This document shows, in pieces, positions 27,424 through 35,630 of a stretch of 64,000 bases of DNA. The position numbers and the translations under genes were made by a program. The DNA comes from Cellulomonas fulva. GTDB taxonomy: Bacteria > Actinomycetota > Actinomycetes > Actinomycetales > Cellulomonadaceae. Within the stretch, counting starts at the first letter, position 1. The number at the start of each line of letters is the position of its first letter. The notes beneath the pieces were generated by a model. It saw only the letters and a list, made by a program, of their open reading frames with translations, did not search any database and had not been told where the DNA came from. The stretch is from positions 2,480,001-2,544,000 of the forward strand of contig NZ_JAHBOH010000001.1 in NCBI RefSeq assembly GCF_018531375.1, in the 5' to 3' direction.

Positions 27424-28098
27424 TCAACGCTGCCCGGCGGCCGCGGTCCGACCGGCGGCGAGCAGGGGCGGCAGCGTCTCGTGGAGGTGCGCCCGGACGG
27501 AAGGCAGCACCTCGGCGATCGGGACGCGGCGGCCCAGCTCGACGCTGAGCGACGTGACGTCCGCGTCCGGGATCCCGCACGGCACGATGCGGTCGAAGAC
27601 GTGCAGGTCCGGCTCGCAGTTGAGCGCGAACCCGTGCATCGTCACGCCGCGCGAGACGCGCACGCCGATCTGGGCGACCTTGCGCTGCCGGGCCCCGGGG
27701 GCCGGCGCGTCGAACCACACGCCGCTGCGCCCCTCGACGCGGATCGCGGCCAGGCCGAGGTCGGCGCAGGTGCGGATCAGCGCCTCCTCGAGGGCGCGGA
27801 CGTAGCGCACGACGTCGACGGGCTCGCCGAGCCGCACGATCGGGTACCCGACCAGCTGGCCCGGCCCGTGCCACGTGATGCGACCCCCGCGGTCGACGTC
27901 GACCACGGGCGTGCCGTCGACGGGCCGGTCCCACGTCGCCGTCCGCCGGCCGGCGGTGTACACGTCCTCGTGCTCGCACAGCAGCACGGTGTCCTCGCGC
28001 TCGCCTGCGACCACCTCCGCGTGCACCTCGCGCTGCCGCTGCCACGTCGGCTCGTACGGCAGCAGCCGCGTGCCCAGCTCCAGCTCCTCGAACCGCAT
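27424..28098 (-). CDS. lipB: Lipoyl(octanoyl) transferase
   Basis: Moves octanoyl from acyl-carrier protein to the lipoyl domains of E2 and GcvH. The 224-residue protein shows [28 protein letters not shown], and the catalytic pair Lys140 (QRKVAQIG) and Cys174 (PCGIPD). The ATG at 28098 is 6 nt after a TACGCT box. The frame stays open to 28191 through an acidic D-P-D-V repeat, but that would be a decoded 12-bp tandem repeat upstream of the promoter, so I reject it. It acts with lipA in the same region. Confidence 0.95.
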   Translation of the reverse strand: MRFEELELGTRLLPYEPTWQRQREVHAEVVAGEREDTVLLCEHEDVYTAGRRTATWDRPVDGTPVVDVDRGGRITWHGPGQLVGYPIVRLGEPVDVVRYVRALEEALIRTCADLGLAAIRVEGRSGVWFDAPAPGARQRKVAQIGVRVSRGVTMHGFALNCEPDLHVFDRIVPCGIPDADVTSLSVELGRRVPIAEVLPSVRAHLHETLPPLLAAGRTAAAGQR

Positions 28099-28104
28099 GC
28101 CGCC

Positions 28105-28110
28105 AGCGTA
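28105..28110 (-). promoter_or_regulatory. Predicted leaderless -10 box of lipB
   Basis: TACGCT on the minus strand, 6 nt before ATG 28098. It decides the start against a 31-residue repeat-encoded extension. Confidence 0.55.
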
Positions 28111-28136
28111 CGGCCCGCCGCCCGAGGCTCCGTCCG

Positions 28137-28196
28137 GTCGTACGTCCGGGTCCACGTCAGGGTCCGCGTCAGGTTCCACGTCCTGGTCCACGTCGG
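28137..28196. repeat. 12-bp tandem repeat between lipB and the Gfo/Idh gene
   Basis: Four to five degenerate copies of GGTCCACGTCAG in register (149-160, 161-172, 173-184, 185-196 of the 28,0xx block, plus a poorer copy upstream). They lie between divergent lipB and the oxidoreductase gene, 16 bp before the latter's start. Confidence 0.75.
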
Positions 28197-28211
28197 GGCA
28201 GACTGGCGGGC

Positions 28212-29237
28212 ATGAGCGCAGCGGACGTGATGCGGGTGGGGCTGGTCGGCTACGGCGGGGCGGGGCGGGGGATCCACGCCCGGTTGCTGCGGGAGGCCGG
28301 TCTCCCGGTCACCGCCGTCGTGACGCGGAGCCGTGGCGCGCAGGTGCGCGACGAGTGGCCGAATGCGGTCGTCGTGCCCGACGTCACGGCGCTCCTGGCC
28401 CTCGACCTCGACCTCGTCGTGGTCGCGAGCCCGACGGGGGACCACGCCGCGCACGTCACGCAGGCGCTCGGGTCCGGCGCGCACGTCCTCGTCGACAAGC
28501 CGCTGGCGACGTCCGCCGACGAGGCCGCGGCGCTGGTCGCCCGCGCGGACGGCCGGCTCACGGTGTTCCAGAACCGGCGGTGGGACCCCGAGCAGCTGGC
28601 CCTCGCCGGGCTCCTCGCCGACGGTGCGCTGGGCCGGGTGCACCGGTTCGAGCGGCGCTGGGAGAGGTTCCGGCCGCAGCCCCAGGACCGGTGGAAGGAG
28701 AACGACCCGCGCGGCGGCGGGTTGCTGCTGGACCTCGGCGCCCACCTGGTCGACTCGGCGGTCCAGCTCTTCGGGCCCGTGACCGAGGTCTACGCCGAGC
28801 TCGCGGCGCTGACGACGCCCGCGGTCGACGACGTGTTCCTCGCGGTGCGGCACGAGGGTGGGGTGACCTCGCACCTGCAGGCGGGCGGGCTGACCGGGGC
28901 GCCGGGCCCGCGGACGCGCGTCCTCGGCGACGCCGGCGCGTTCCTGGTGACGAGCTTCGAGAACGAGCCCACGCCCTTCCAGGTGCTCGACGACGCCTAC
29001 GAGGAGGGCCGCCGTCCGGGTGAGCCGGCGCACGAGGGCTGGCTGGTGACCGGCGCCGAACGACGGCCCGTGCCGGCTCCGGCCGGGGGGCACCACGAGA
29101 TCTACCCGCTCCTCGCGGCGTGGGTGCGCGGGGACGCCGCGCCGCCCGTCGACCCTGCCGACGCGGTCGCGACCGCCCGGGTGCTCGACGCGGCGCTCGT
29201 GAGCGCGGCCGAGCGCCGCGTCGTCCGCCTCGGCTGA
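28212..29237 (+). CDS. Gfo/Idh/MocA family oxidoreductase
   Basis: 341-residue NAD(P)-dependent dehydrogenase. The N-terminal Rossmann fold has [17 protein letters not shown] and [12 protein letters not shown], with the catalytic-type Lys in HVLVDKPLA (the family EKP/DKP motif). The C-terminal domain has [24 protein letters not shown] and G-x-x-H near the end. The sugar-like substrate is unknown. ATG 28212 follows a CAGACT box by 7 nt. It is divergent from lipB and not obviously linked to the lipoate pathway. Confidence 0.88.
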   Translation: MSAADVMRVGLVGYGGAGRGIHARLLREAGLPVTAVVTRSRGAQVRDEWPNAVVVPDVTALLALDLDLVVVASPTGDHAAHVTQALGSGAHVLVDKPLATSADEAAALVARADGRLTVFQNRRWDPEQLALAGLLADGALGRVHRFERRWERFRPQPQDRWKENDPRGGGLLLDLGAHLVDSAVQLFGPVTEVYAELAALTTPAVDDVFLAVRHEGGVTSHLQAGGLTGAPGPRTRVLGDAGAFLVTSFENEPTPFQVLDDAYEEGRRPGEPAHEGWLVTGAERRPVPAPAGGHHEIYPLLAAWVRGDAAPPVDPADAVATARVLDAALVSAAERRVVRLG

Positions 29238-29333
29238 CGGGTCCCCTCGTCCAGGGTTCCCACGAGCGTCGCGCGGTGTGGAGGCTGTGGACAGCCGACG
29301 ACGCGCGCGCGCCAGGTTCGGTTCGATGGGGCC

Positions 29334-30674
29334 ATGACGTCATCGACGCACGTCGAGCGCGTGCTCGCGGCCGCCGGGTACCGCCCGGCGGGCCGGAGCG
29401 CGACCGGCGCGACGCTCGGGGTCGCGCTCGACGGGTCGGACCGCCGCGTGGAGCTGGAGGTCGTGGCCGCCGACGACGAGGTCCGGTCCCGGTGGCACGC
29501 GTTGCGGGACCTGCACCACGACCACCTCCCACGGGTGCTCGAGGTCGTCGAGCTCCACGACGAGCAGCTCGCGGTGTTCACCGAGCACGTCGTCGGGACG
29601 ACGCTGGAGCAGGTCTGCGGCGCCCGCGGGCCGCTCGGTCCGGGCGAGAGCGTGACGGTCGCGATCCCGGTCGCCCAGGCGCTCGACGCGCTGCACCGCT
29701 CGGGGCTCGTCCACGGGGCGGTGAGCGCCCGCGCCATCGTGCTCGATCCCGCGGGACGGCCGGTCCTGACGTGCGCCGGGTCGTCCGTCGGGCGCGGCGC
29801 TCAGGGAGCCGAGCCTCGTCAGGACGTGCGGGCGCTGCTCGCGCTCCTGCTGGCGCACCTGGACCGCGGCCCGGCAGCGGGAGCGACGGAGGAGGACCCG
29901 GCGGGGCGGGACGCCGGGTTGGGCGCGGCGCTGGAGGACCTGCTCCGCGCGGACCGGGACGGCGAGCCAGTCACGGCGGACCGGGTCGTGGGGCGGTGCT
30001 TCCGGACGTGCGCGCCGCGTCCGGTCCGGCTGCCGACGCGCGACGAGCTGCGCCGCGTCGCCCTGACCGCGGGGACCGTCGGGGCGCTGCGACGCCCCCG
30101 CACCGAGCCGGACCGCGCGCGGGCACGGCCCGGGCCCGGAGGTCGCCGCCTCGCCCTCCTCGGTGTCGGCGGGACGGTGCTGGTCGCGGCGGCGGTCGTC
30201 GGGCTCCTGACGGTCACCCGGCCGGCGGGTCCTGCCCGAGCCGTGCCGGAACCGGCCGCTGCCGTGACGACCCGGGCGTCGTCGGTCGACACGCCCTCCG
30301 ACCCGCAGGAGGCGGCGCGGGCGCTCACCGCGCGGCGCGCGGAGCTGCTCGTCGCCGGCGAGGTCGCCGGGCTGGCCGAGGTCGAGGTGGTCGACGGGCC
30401 GGCGCACACCGCGGACGCAGCGCTGCTCGGCGAGCTGGCGGGCGACCGGCTGGACGGGCTCCGCGTGCACGTCGAGCGCGTGACCGCGCTGCCGGCCGAG
30501 GCCGCGGACGAGGCACGTGTCCTGGTGGGCAGCAGCGCCAGCGCGTACGAGCGTCTCGCCGGCGACGGGACGGTCGTCGCCACCGGCCCGGCGGCGACGA
30601 CGGACGTGGTCCTGGTCCTGCGCTGGACCGACGCCGGCTGGCGCGTGTGGGACGTCGCTGCGCCGCCCGGGTGA
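29334..30674 (+). CDS. Membrane-anchored pseudokinase with extracytoplasmic domain
   Basis: 446 residues. The N-terminal ~230 residues follow the bacterial Ser/Thr kinase layout (LHHDHLPRVLEVVE, FTEHVVGTTLEQV, VAIPVAQALDALHRSGLVHG). The catalytic residues are missing: no Lys at the VAIK position (VELEVVAADD), HGAVSARAI in place of HRDxKxxNI, and CAGSSVG in place of DFG. A basic linker and one membrane helix follow (ALLGVGGTVLVAAAVVGLL, about 274-292), then a ~150-residue extracytoplasmic Ala-rich region with a W-T-D-A-G-W-R-V-W-D end like NTF2-type sensors. It resembles MviN-like or PknB-like pseudokinases only in layout. A partner is not evident. Confidence 0.72.
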   Translation: MTSSTHVERVLAAAGYRPAGRSATGATLGVALDGSDRRVELEVVAADDEVRSRWHALRDLHHDHLPRVLEVVELHDEQLAVFTEHVVGTTLEQVCGARGPLGPGESVTVAIPVAQALDALHRSGLVHGAVSARAIVLDPAGRPVLTCAGSSVGRGAQGAEPRQDVRALLALLLAHLDRGPAAGATEEDPAGRDAGLGAALEDLLRADRDGEPVTADRVVGRCFRTCAPRPVRLPTRDELRRVALTAGTVGALRRPRTEPDRARARPGPGGRRLALLGVGGTVLVAAAVVGLLTVTRPAGPARAVPEPAAAVTTRASSVDTPSDPQEAARALTARRAELLVAGEVAGLAEVEVVDGPAHTADAALLGELAGDRLDGLRVHVERVTALPAEAADEARVLVGSSASAYERLAGDGTVVATGPAATTDVVLVLRWTDAGWRVWDVAAPPG

Positions 30675-30704
30675 CGAGCCCCGGGGTGTCGGGGTGGATT
30701 ATCT

Positions 30705-30760
30705 GGACCGTGGCGTCAGGACCGTGGCGTCCGGACCGTGGTGTCGGGACCGTGGTGTCA
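30705..30760. repeat. 14-bp tandem repeat array
   Basis: Four exact-length copies of GGACCGTGGYGTCN with only the Y and N positions varying, plus a decayed fifth. The array lies between the convergent ends of the pseudokinase gene and the epimerase gene. Confidence 0.85.
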
Positions 30761-30770
30761 CGCCCGGGTG

Positions 30771-31661
30771 TCAGGACTGCTCGACGAGCCAGCGCGCGGC
30801 GGTCTCCAGGTCCGGGTGGTCCGGGGTGAAACCGCTGGCCTCGAGGACCCGCGGCACGGCCCGGACCGATCCGAGCACCTCCGAGGCGAAGTCGCGCAGC
30901 ACCAGGCGCAGCGCCCACGCGGGCGCGGGCACCACGGCCGGGCGGTGCAGGGCGGCGGCGAGCGCGGCGACGACGTCCGCGTTCCGGTCGGCGTGCGCGA
31001 CGAGGTTGACCGGCCCGTGCACGTCCGCGGTTAGGAGGTGCTCGATGGCGCGGACCTCGTCGTGGAGCGTGATCCACGGCCAGAACTGGCGGCCCGAGCC
31101 GAGCCGCCCGGCGAGCCCGGCCCGCAGCAGCGGCCAGAGCGGGCGCAACGCCCCGGCGCCCGGACCCAGGACCACCCCGGTGCGCAGGAAGACCACGCGC
31201 CCGCCCGCCTCCGTCGCCGGCTGGGTGGCCGCCTCCCACTGGCGGACCACCTCGGCGAAGAAGGTCGTGCCGAGCGGCTCGTCCTCGTCGACCGGGGTGT
31301 CGCCGCGGTCGCCGTACGCGCCGATGCCCGACGCCTGCAGCAGGCGCGGGCGCGGGCCGTCGAGCGTCGCGATCGTCTCGGCGAGCAGCCCGGCCGAGTC
31401 GACGCGCGACGCCAGGACCTCGCGCTTGCGCGACTCGGTCAGGAGCCGCGTCCCGGGGTTCACCCCGGCCAGGTCGACCACCGCGTCGACCCCGGACAGC
31501 GCGCGTGCGTCCAGCCAACCGGCGGCCGGGTCCCACCGCGTCTCCTCGGGCCGCGCCGCCGCGTGGCGCACCAGGACCCGCACGTCGTGGCCCGCGTCCT
31601 CGAGCCGACGGCGCAGAGCCGTGCCGATGAACCCGTGAGAGCCCGCGATGAGGATGCGCAT
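30771..31661 (-). CDS. TIGR01777 family NAD-dependent epimerase/dehydratase-like protein
   Basis: 296-residue extended-SDR protein. It starts with the NAD-binding Rossmann loop MRILIAGSHGFIGTALRRRL and has DAVVDLAGVN, SGIGAYG in place of the usual YxxxK region, GRVVFLRTGVVLG, and PWITLHDEVRAIEHLL, the TIGR01777 (SDR39U1/YfcH-like) hallmarks. The biochemical role is unknown. ATG 31661 follows TAGGGT by 6 nt. In mycobacteria the same family lies between dlaT and lipB (Rv2216), so the position next to the E2 gene is conserved. Confidence 0.88.
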   Translation of the reverse strand: MRILIAGSHGFIGTALRRRLEDAGHDVRVLVRHAAARPEETRWDPAAGWLDARALSGVDAVVDLAGVNPGTRLLTESRKREVLASRVDSAGLLAETIATLDGPRPRLLQASGIGAYGDRGDTPVDEDEPLGTTFFAEVVRQWEAATQPATEAGGRVVFLRTGVVLGPGAGALRPLWPLLRAGLAGRLGSGRQFWPWITLHDEVRAIEHLLTADVHGPVNLVAHADRNADVVAALAAALHRPAVVPAPAWALRLVLRDFASEVLGSVRAVPRVLEASGFTPDHPDLETAARWLVEQS

Positions 31662-31667
31662 CCGCTC

Positions 31668-31673
31668 ACCCTA
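31668..31673 (-). promoter_or_regulatory. Predicted leaderless -10 box of the epimerase gene
   Basis: TAGGGT on the minus strand, 6 nt before ATG 31661. It lies just beyond the sucB-like gene's terminator hairpin. Confidence 0.55.
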
Positions 31674-31713
31674 GGCGCGCGTGCCCCGCGCGGCCGGACG
31701 AACGTCCCGGAGA

Positions 31714-31754
31714 CGCCGACGGCCCGGTCCCGTGCGGGGACCGGGCCGTCGGCG
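31714..31754. terminator. Strong hairpin downstream of the E2 gene
   Basis: 18-bp perfect stem (arms 31714-31731 and 31737-31754, 5-nt loop) starting 7 bp after the E2 stop codon. It has no T-tract but is the longest perfect stem in the window. Confidence 0.7.
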
Positions 31755-31760
31755 ACGTGC

Positions 31761-33650
31761 TCAGAGGCCGAGCTCGGCCTCGAAGGCGCCCTCCTCGAGG
31801 CGCGCCTTGAGCGCGGACAGGTAGCGGGACGCGTCGGCGCCGTCCACCAGCCGGTGGTCGTACGACAGGCAGAGGTAGCACAGCGACCGGATCGCGATGA
31901 CGTCGTCACCCTCCGGGCCCTTCACCACGGCCGGCCGCTTCACGATCGCGCCGGTGCCGAGGATCGCTGACGTGCCGCCGGGGACGATCGGCGTGTCGAT
32001 GATCGCGCCGCCCGAGCCGGTGTTGGTCACCGTGAAGGTCGCGCCCGACAGCTCGTCGGGACCGATCTTGTTGTTGCGCGTGCGGCCAGCGAGGTCCGCG
32101 ATCTTGCGCGCGATCCCGCCCAGGTTGAGGTCACCGGCGTCGCGGATCACGGGCACGACGAGGCCGCGCTCCGTGTCCACCGCGATGCCGACGTTCTCCT
32201 GGCCGTGGTACGTGATCTGGTTGCCCTCGAGCACGCCGTTGATCTTCGGGAAGGCCTTCAGGCCCTCGATCGCCGCGAGGACGAAGAACGGCAGGAACGT
32301 GAGGTTCACGCCCTCGCGCGCCTTGAAGTCCTCCTTGGCCGACGCGCGCAGCTTCGCGATGCGCGTGACGTCGACCTCCACGACGGTGGTCAGCTGGGCC
32401 TGCGTGTGCAGGGCCTCGACCATCCGCTCGGCGATGATCTGGCGCAGCCGGCTGGCCTTCTCCGTGGTGCCGCGCAGCGGGGACACGGCGGGCGCCGCGG
32501 CCTTGGGCGCCGCTGCCGGTGCCGCGGCCTTGGGCGCGGCGGCGGCCTGCGCCGCCGCGGTCTTCTCCGCCTCCGCCTTCGCTGCCGCCTCGAGGACGTC
32601 CTCCTTGCGGATGCGGCCACCGACGCCGGTGCCGGTGAGGCCCGCGACGTCGACGCCCTTCTCCGCGGCGAGCTTGCGCACCAGCGGCGTCAGGTAGCCA
32701 CCGGAAGCCGCGGGCGCGGCGGGTGCCGAGGCGGCGGCGGGCGCGGGCGACTGCGCCGCGACGGGAGCCGGGACCGGCGAGGCGGGGACGGGCGCGGGCG
32801 CCTGCGTCTCCTGCTCGGCGGCCGGCTCGGGTGCGGTCGCAGCGGCAGGCGCCTGCTCCGGGGCAGCCGACTCCTGCGCAGGCGCGGACTCCTGCGTGGG
32901 CGCCTGCTGCTGCGCCGGCTCCTCAGCCTGCTTCTGGGCGGGGGCCGCGGAGCCGGATCCGACGAGCGCCAGCACGGCGCCGACCTCGACGGTCTCGTCC
33001 TCCTGCACCACGATCTTCTGCAGCGTGCCGGCGACCGGCGACGGGATCTCGGTGTCCACCTTGTCCGTGGAGATCTCGAGCAGCGGCTCGTCGACCTCGA
33101 CCGTGTCGCCCTCGGCCTTGAGCCAGCGCGTGACGGTGCCCTCGGTGACGGACTCGCCGAGCGCGGGGAGGGTGACCTCCTGCGCGTCGCCGGAGCCCTG
33201 TCCGTCGGACGGGCCCGTGGACGGCGCCGCCTGGGACGACTCCGCCGGGGCGGCCTCCTCGTGCTCCTCGGGGGACTGCTGCTGCGGCTGGGCCTCGGCG
33301 GCGGACTCCTCCGCGGGAGCCTGCTCGGCGGGCTGCTGCTCGTCGGGCTGCTGCGCGCCGGACTGCTCGGCGGGCGCCTGGTCGGACTCGGCCGACGACG
33401 ACGAGGCGCCGTCGCCGGAGCCGATCACCGCGAGGGCGGCCCCGACCTCCACCGTCTCGTCCTCCTGGACGAGGATCTGCTCGAGCACGCCGGCGAACGG
33501 CGACGGGATCTCGGTGTCGACCTTGTCGGTCGAGATCTCGAGCAGGGGCTCGTCGACCTCGACCGTGTCGCCGACGTTCTTCAGCCAGCGGGTGACGGTG
33601 CCCTCGGTGACGGACTCACCGAGCGCGGGAAGCTGCACGTTCTCGGACAT
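31761..33650 (-). CDS. sucB: Dihydrolipoamide acyltransferase (E2 of 2-oxoacid dehydrogenase complex)
   Basis: E2 core of the pyruvate/2-oxoglutarate dehydrogenase complexes. The 629-residue protein has two lipoyl domains with lipoylated Lys43 and Lys197 ([10 protein letters not shown] in both), joined and followed by long Ala/Pro/Gln/Glu linkers. It has an E1/E3-binding domain at about 336-372 ([13 protein letters not shown]) and a catalytic domain ending with DHRLVDG (His599 to Asp603). The architecture matches actinobacterial DlaT/SucB, and which complex it serves cannot be decided from sequence. It begins 27 bp after the lpd stop, so lpd-E2 is one operon. Confidence 0.93.
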   Translation of the reverse strand: MSENVQLPALGESVTEGTVTRWLKNVGDTVEVDEPLLEISTDKVDTEIPSPFAGVLEQILVQEDETVEVGAALAVIGSGDGASSSSAESDQAPAEQSGAQQPDEQQPAEQAPAEESAAEAQPQQQSPEEHEEAAPAESSQAAPSTGPSDGQGSGDAQEVTLPALGESVTEGTVTRWLKAEGDTVEVDEPLLEISTDKVDTEIPSPVAGTLQKIVVQEDETVEVGAVLALVGSGSAAPAQKQAEEPAQQQAPTQESAPAQESAAPEQAPAAATAPEPAAEQETQAPAPVPASPVPAPVAAQSPAPAAASAPAAPAASGGYLTPLVRKLAAEKGVDVAGLTGTGVGGRIRKEDVLEAAAKAEAEKTAAAQAAAAPKAAAPAAAPKAAAPAVSPLRGTTEKASRLRQIIAERMVEALHTQAQLTTVVEVDVTRIAKLRASAKEDFKAREGVNLTFLPFFVLAAIEGLKAFPKINGVLEGNQITYHGQENVGIAVDTERGLVVPVIRDAGDLNLGGIARKIADLAGRTRNNKIGPDELSGATFTVTNTGSGGAIIDTPIVPGGTSAILGTGAIVKRPAVVKGPEGDDVIAIRSLCYLCLSYDHRLVDGADASRYLSALKARLEEGAFEAELGL

Positions 33651-33677
33651 GACCGCGTCGTCTCCTTCGATTCCAGG

Positions 33678-35063
33678 TCAGTTGTGGGCGTGCAGCGGCT
33701 TGCCGGCGAGGGCCAGGTGGGCCTCGCCGAGCGCCTCGTTCTGCGTGGGGTGGGCGTGGACCAGGGCGGCGACGTCCTCCGGGTACGCCTCCCAGTTCAC
33801 GATGAGCTGGCTCTCGCCGATGAGCTCGCCGACGCGCGCACCGATCATGTGCACACCGACGACTGGGCCCTCCTTCTGCCGCACGAGCTTCACGAAGCCC
33901 TGCGTGCCCAGGATCTTGCTCTTGCCGTTGCCGGCGAGGTTGTACTCGAGGGTCTCCACGGCGTCGTCGCCGTAGATCTCCTTCGCCCGGGCCTCGGTGA
34001 CGCCGACGGAGGCGACCTCGGGCTCGGAGTAGGTGACGCGGGGGATGCCGGACTCGACGATCGGCGCGGGGTTGAGCCCGCAGATCTGCTCGGCGACGTA
34101 GATGCCCTGCGCGAACCCGCGGTGCGCGAGCTGCAGCCCGGGGACGATGTCGCCGACGGCCCAGATGTTCCCGACGCCCGTGTGCAGCTTCTCGTCCGTG
34201 ATGACGAAGCCGCGGTCGAGCGTGACGCCCTGCTCCTCGAAGCCGAGGCCCGACGTGCTCGGCCCGCGGCCGACGGCCACGAGCAGCACGTCGGCGTCGA
34301 ACGTCTTGCCGTCCTCGAGCGAGACGTGGACGCCGTTGTCGTCCTGCGTCACGCCGGAGAACCGCACGCCCAGGTTGAACGCGATCCCGCGCTTGCGGAA
34401 CGCACGCTCGAACGCCTTGGACAGCGCCTCGTCCTCGTTGGGGACCAGGTGGGGGAGCGCCTCGATGATCGTGACGTCCGCGCCGAACGACTTCCACACC
34501 GACGCGAACTCCGAGCCGATGACGCCGCCGCCGAGGATGATCGCCGACTTCGGGATCCAGTCCAGCTGCAGCGCCTGGTCCGACGTGATGACGCGGCCGC
34601 CGATCTCGAGGCCGGGCAGCGAGCGGGCGTAGGAGCCGGTGGCGAGGATGACGTGCTCACCGGTGAGGGTCTGGCCGTCCACCTCGACGGTGTTGGGGCC
34701 GGTGAGGCGTCCGTAGCCCTCGACGACCGTGATCTTGCGGGACTTGATGAGTCCCTGCAGCCCCTTGTAGAGGCCGGCGATGACCGTGTCCTTGTACTGG
34801 TTCACGCCGCCCATGTCGACGTGGTCGAGCGTCGTGTGCACCCCGTAGTGCGCGCCCTCGCGGGCGTTGTCGGCGAGTTCCGCCGCGTGCAGGAGCGCCT
34901 TGGTGGGGATGCAGCCCTTGTGCAGGCAGGTGCCGCCGACCTTGTCGGCCTCGACCAGGGCGACGTTCTTGCCCAGCTGTGCAGCGCGCAGGGCAGCCGC
35001 GTAGCCACCACTTCCCGCTCCCAGGACGACGATGTCGAAGGCGGTGCCGGTGGTCTCGGCCAC
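33678..35063 (-). CDS. lpdA: Dihydrolipoyl dehydrogenase (E3)
   Basis: Reoxidises dihydrolipoamide, passing electrons through FAD and the redox disulphide to NAD+. The 461-residue protein has the FAD-binding LGAGSGGYAAALRAAQLG, the disulphide GGTCLHKGCIPTKAL, a second Rossmann loop LGGGVIGSEFASV and the C-terminal VHAHPTQNEALGE (His-Glu active-site pair). GTG 35063 is preferred over the upstream open frame because GAGGAG lies 9 nt before it. It precedes the E2 gene in the same operon. Confidence 0.96.
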   Translation of the reverse strand: MAETTGTAFDIVVLGAGSGGYAAALRAAQLGKNVALVEADKVGGTCLHKGCIPTKALLHAAELADNAREGAHYGVHTTLDHVDMGGVNQYKDTVIAGLYKGLQGLIKSRKITVVEGYGRLTGPNTVEVDGQTLTGEHVILATGSYARSLPGLEIGGRVITSDQALQLDWIPKSAIILGGGVIGSEFASVWKSFGADVTIIEALPHLVPNEDEALSKAFERAFRKRGIAFNLGVRFSGVTQDDNGVHVSLEDGKTFDADVLLVAVGRGPSTSGLGFEEQGVTLDRGFVITDEKLHTGVGNIWAVGDIVPGLQLAHRGFAQGIYVAEQICGLNPAPIVESGIPRVTYSEPEVASVGVTEARAKEIYGDDAVETLEYNLAGNGKSKILGTQGFVKLVRQKEGPVVGVHMIGARVGELIGESQLIVNWEAYPEDVAALVHAHPTQNEALGEAHLALAGKPLHAHN

Positions 35064-35242
35064 GTGCAGACTCCTCAGGTCGGACGTCAGATCTCGGTGC
35101 AAGATCGTGGACCGCGACGCGCACGGTGCTGCCGCCGCGGGTCGCCGTCCATCTTGTCACCTAGGCCTGCCCCGAACGAACCGGACGGCGCGAGGACGCG
35201 TGTGACGCTCGGAACAGTCATCCCACGTCTTGCCCCACGGGG

Positions 35243-35590
35243 TCAGGACGACGCGTTCCGCCGGGCCAGCCGCTGGCGTGCGTTGTAGTCCCGCCACCGC
35301 TGCGGGTAGCCCGTCCGCTGCACGTCGTACGTCGGGATGCCCATCGCCTGCGCGAGCCGGTAGGCGGTCGCCGCGTCCGGCACCCGCCGCCGCGTCCACT
35401 CGCCGTCGGTGGCCACCAGCATCACGGTCGTCTGGGTGACGTTCGTCTGCGGCTCGACGTACGCCTCGACCCCCACCCGCGTGCGCACGAACTCCTGCAG
35501 GTGCGCGACGGTCGCGTCGCGCGCGTCCTTCTGGGAGACGTCGGGAGCGCCCGGCTCCGGGGAGCGGCGCGAGCGGCGGAACAGACCCAT
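35243..35590 (-). CDS. Conserved hypothetical protein (115 aa)
   Basis: Small basic cytoplasmic protein of unknown function. The N-terminus is Arg/Ser-rich (MGLFRRSRRSPEPG), then a compact alpha/beta region: HLQEFVRTRVGVEAYVEP, TTVMLVATDGEWTRRRV, AYRLAQAMGIPTYDVQRTGYP and an RWRDYNARQRL tail. ATG 35590 follows TACTGT by 6 nt. It lies between pepA and lpd on the same strand, 40 bp from pepA. The organised strand-helix pattern suggests a folded domain, but no family is recognised. Confidence 0.75.
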   Translation of the reverse strand: MGLFRRSRRSPEPGAPDVSQKDARDATVAHLQEFVRTRVGVEAYVEPQTNVTQTTVMLVATDGEWTRRRVPDAATAYRLAQAMGIPTYDVQRTGYPQRWRDYNARQRLARRNASS

Positions 35591-35596
35591 GCCGGG

Positions 35597-35602
35597 ACAG
35601 TA
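35597..35602 (-). promoter_or_regulatory. Predicted leaderless -10 box of the 115-aa protein gene
   Basis: TACTGT on the minus strand, 6 nt before ATG 35590. Confidence 0.5.
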
Positions 35603-35630
35603 CCGGGCGCGACGCGGGTGCCGGGGCGGG

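Noticed and set aside
28099..28191. N-terminal D-P-D-V extension of LipB
   Set aside because: Encoded by a 12-bp tandem repeat and located upstream of a -10 box placed 6 nt before the homologous start.
32205..35288. 1,027-aa plus-strand ORF over the E2 and lpd genes
   Set aside because: Low-complexity shadow created by high-GC codon bias; both minus-strand genes are unambiguous.
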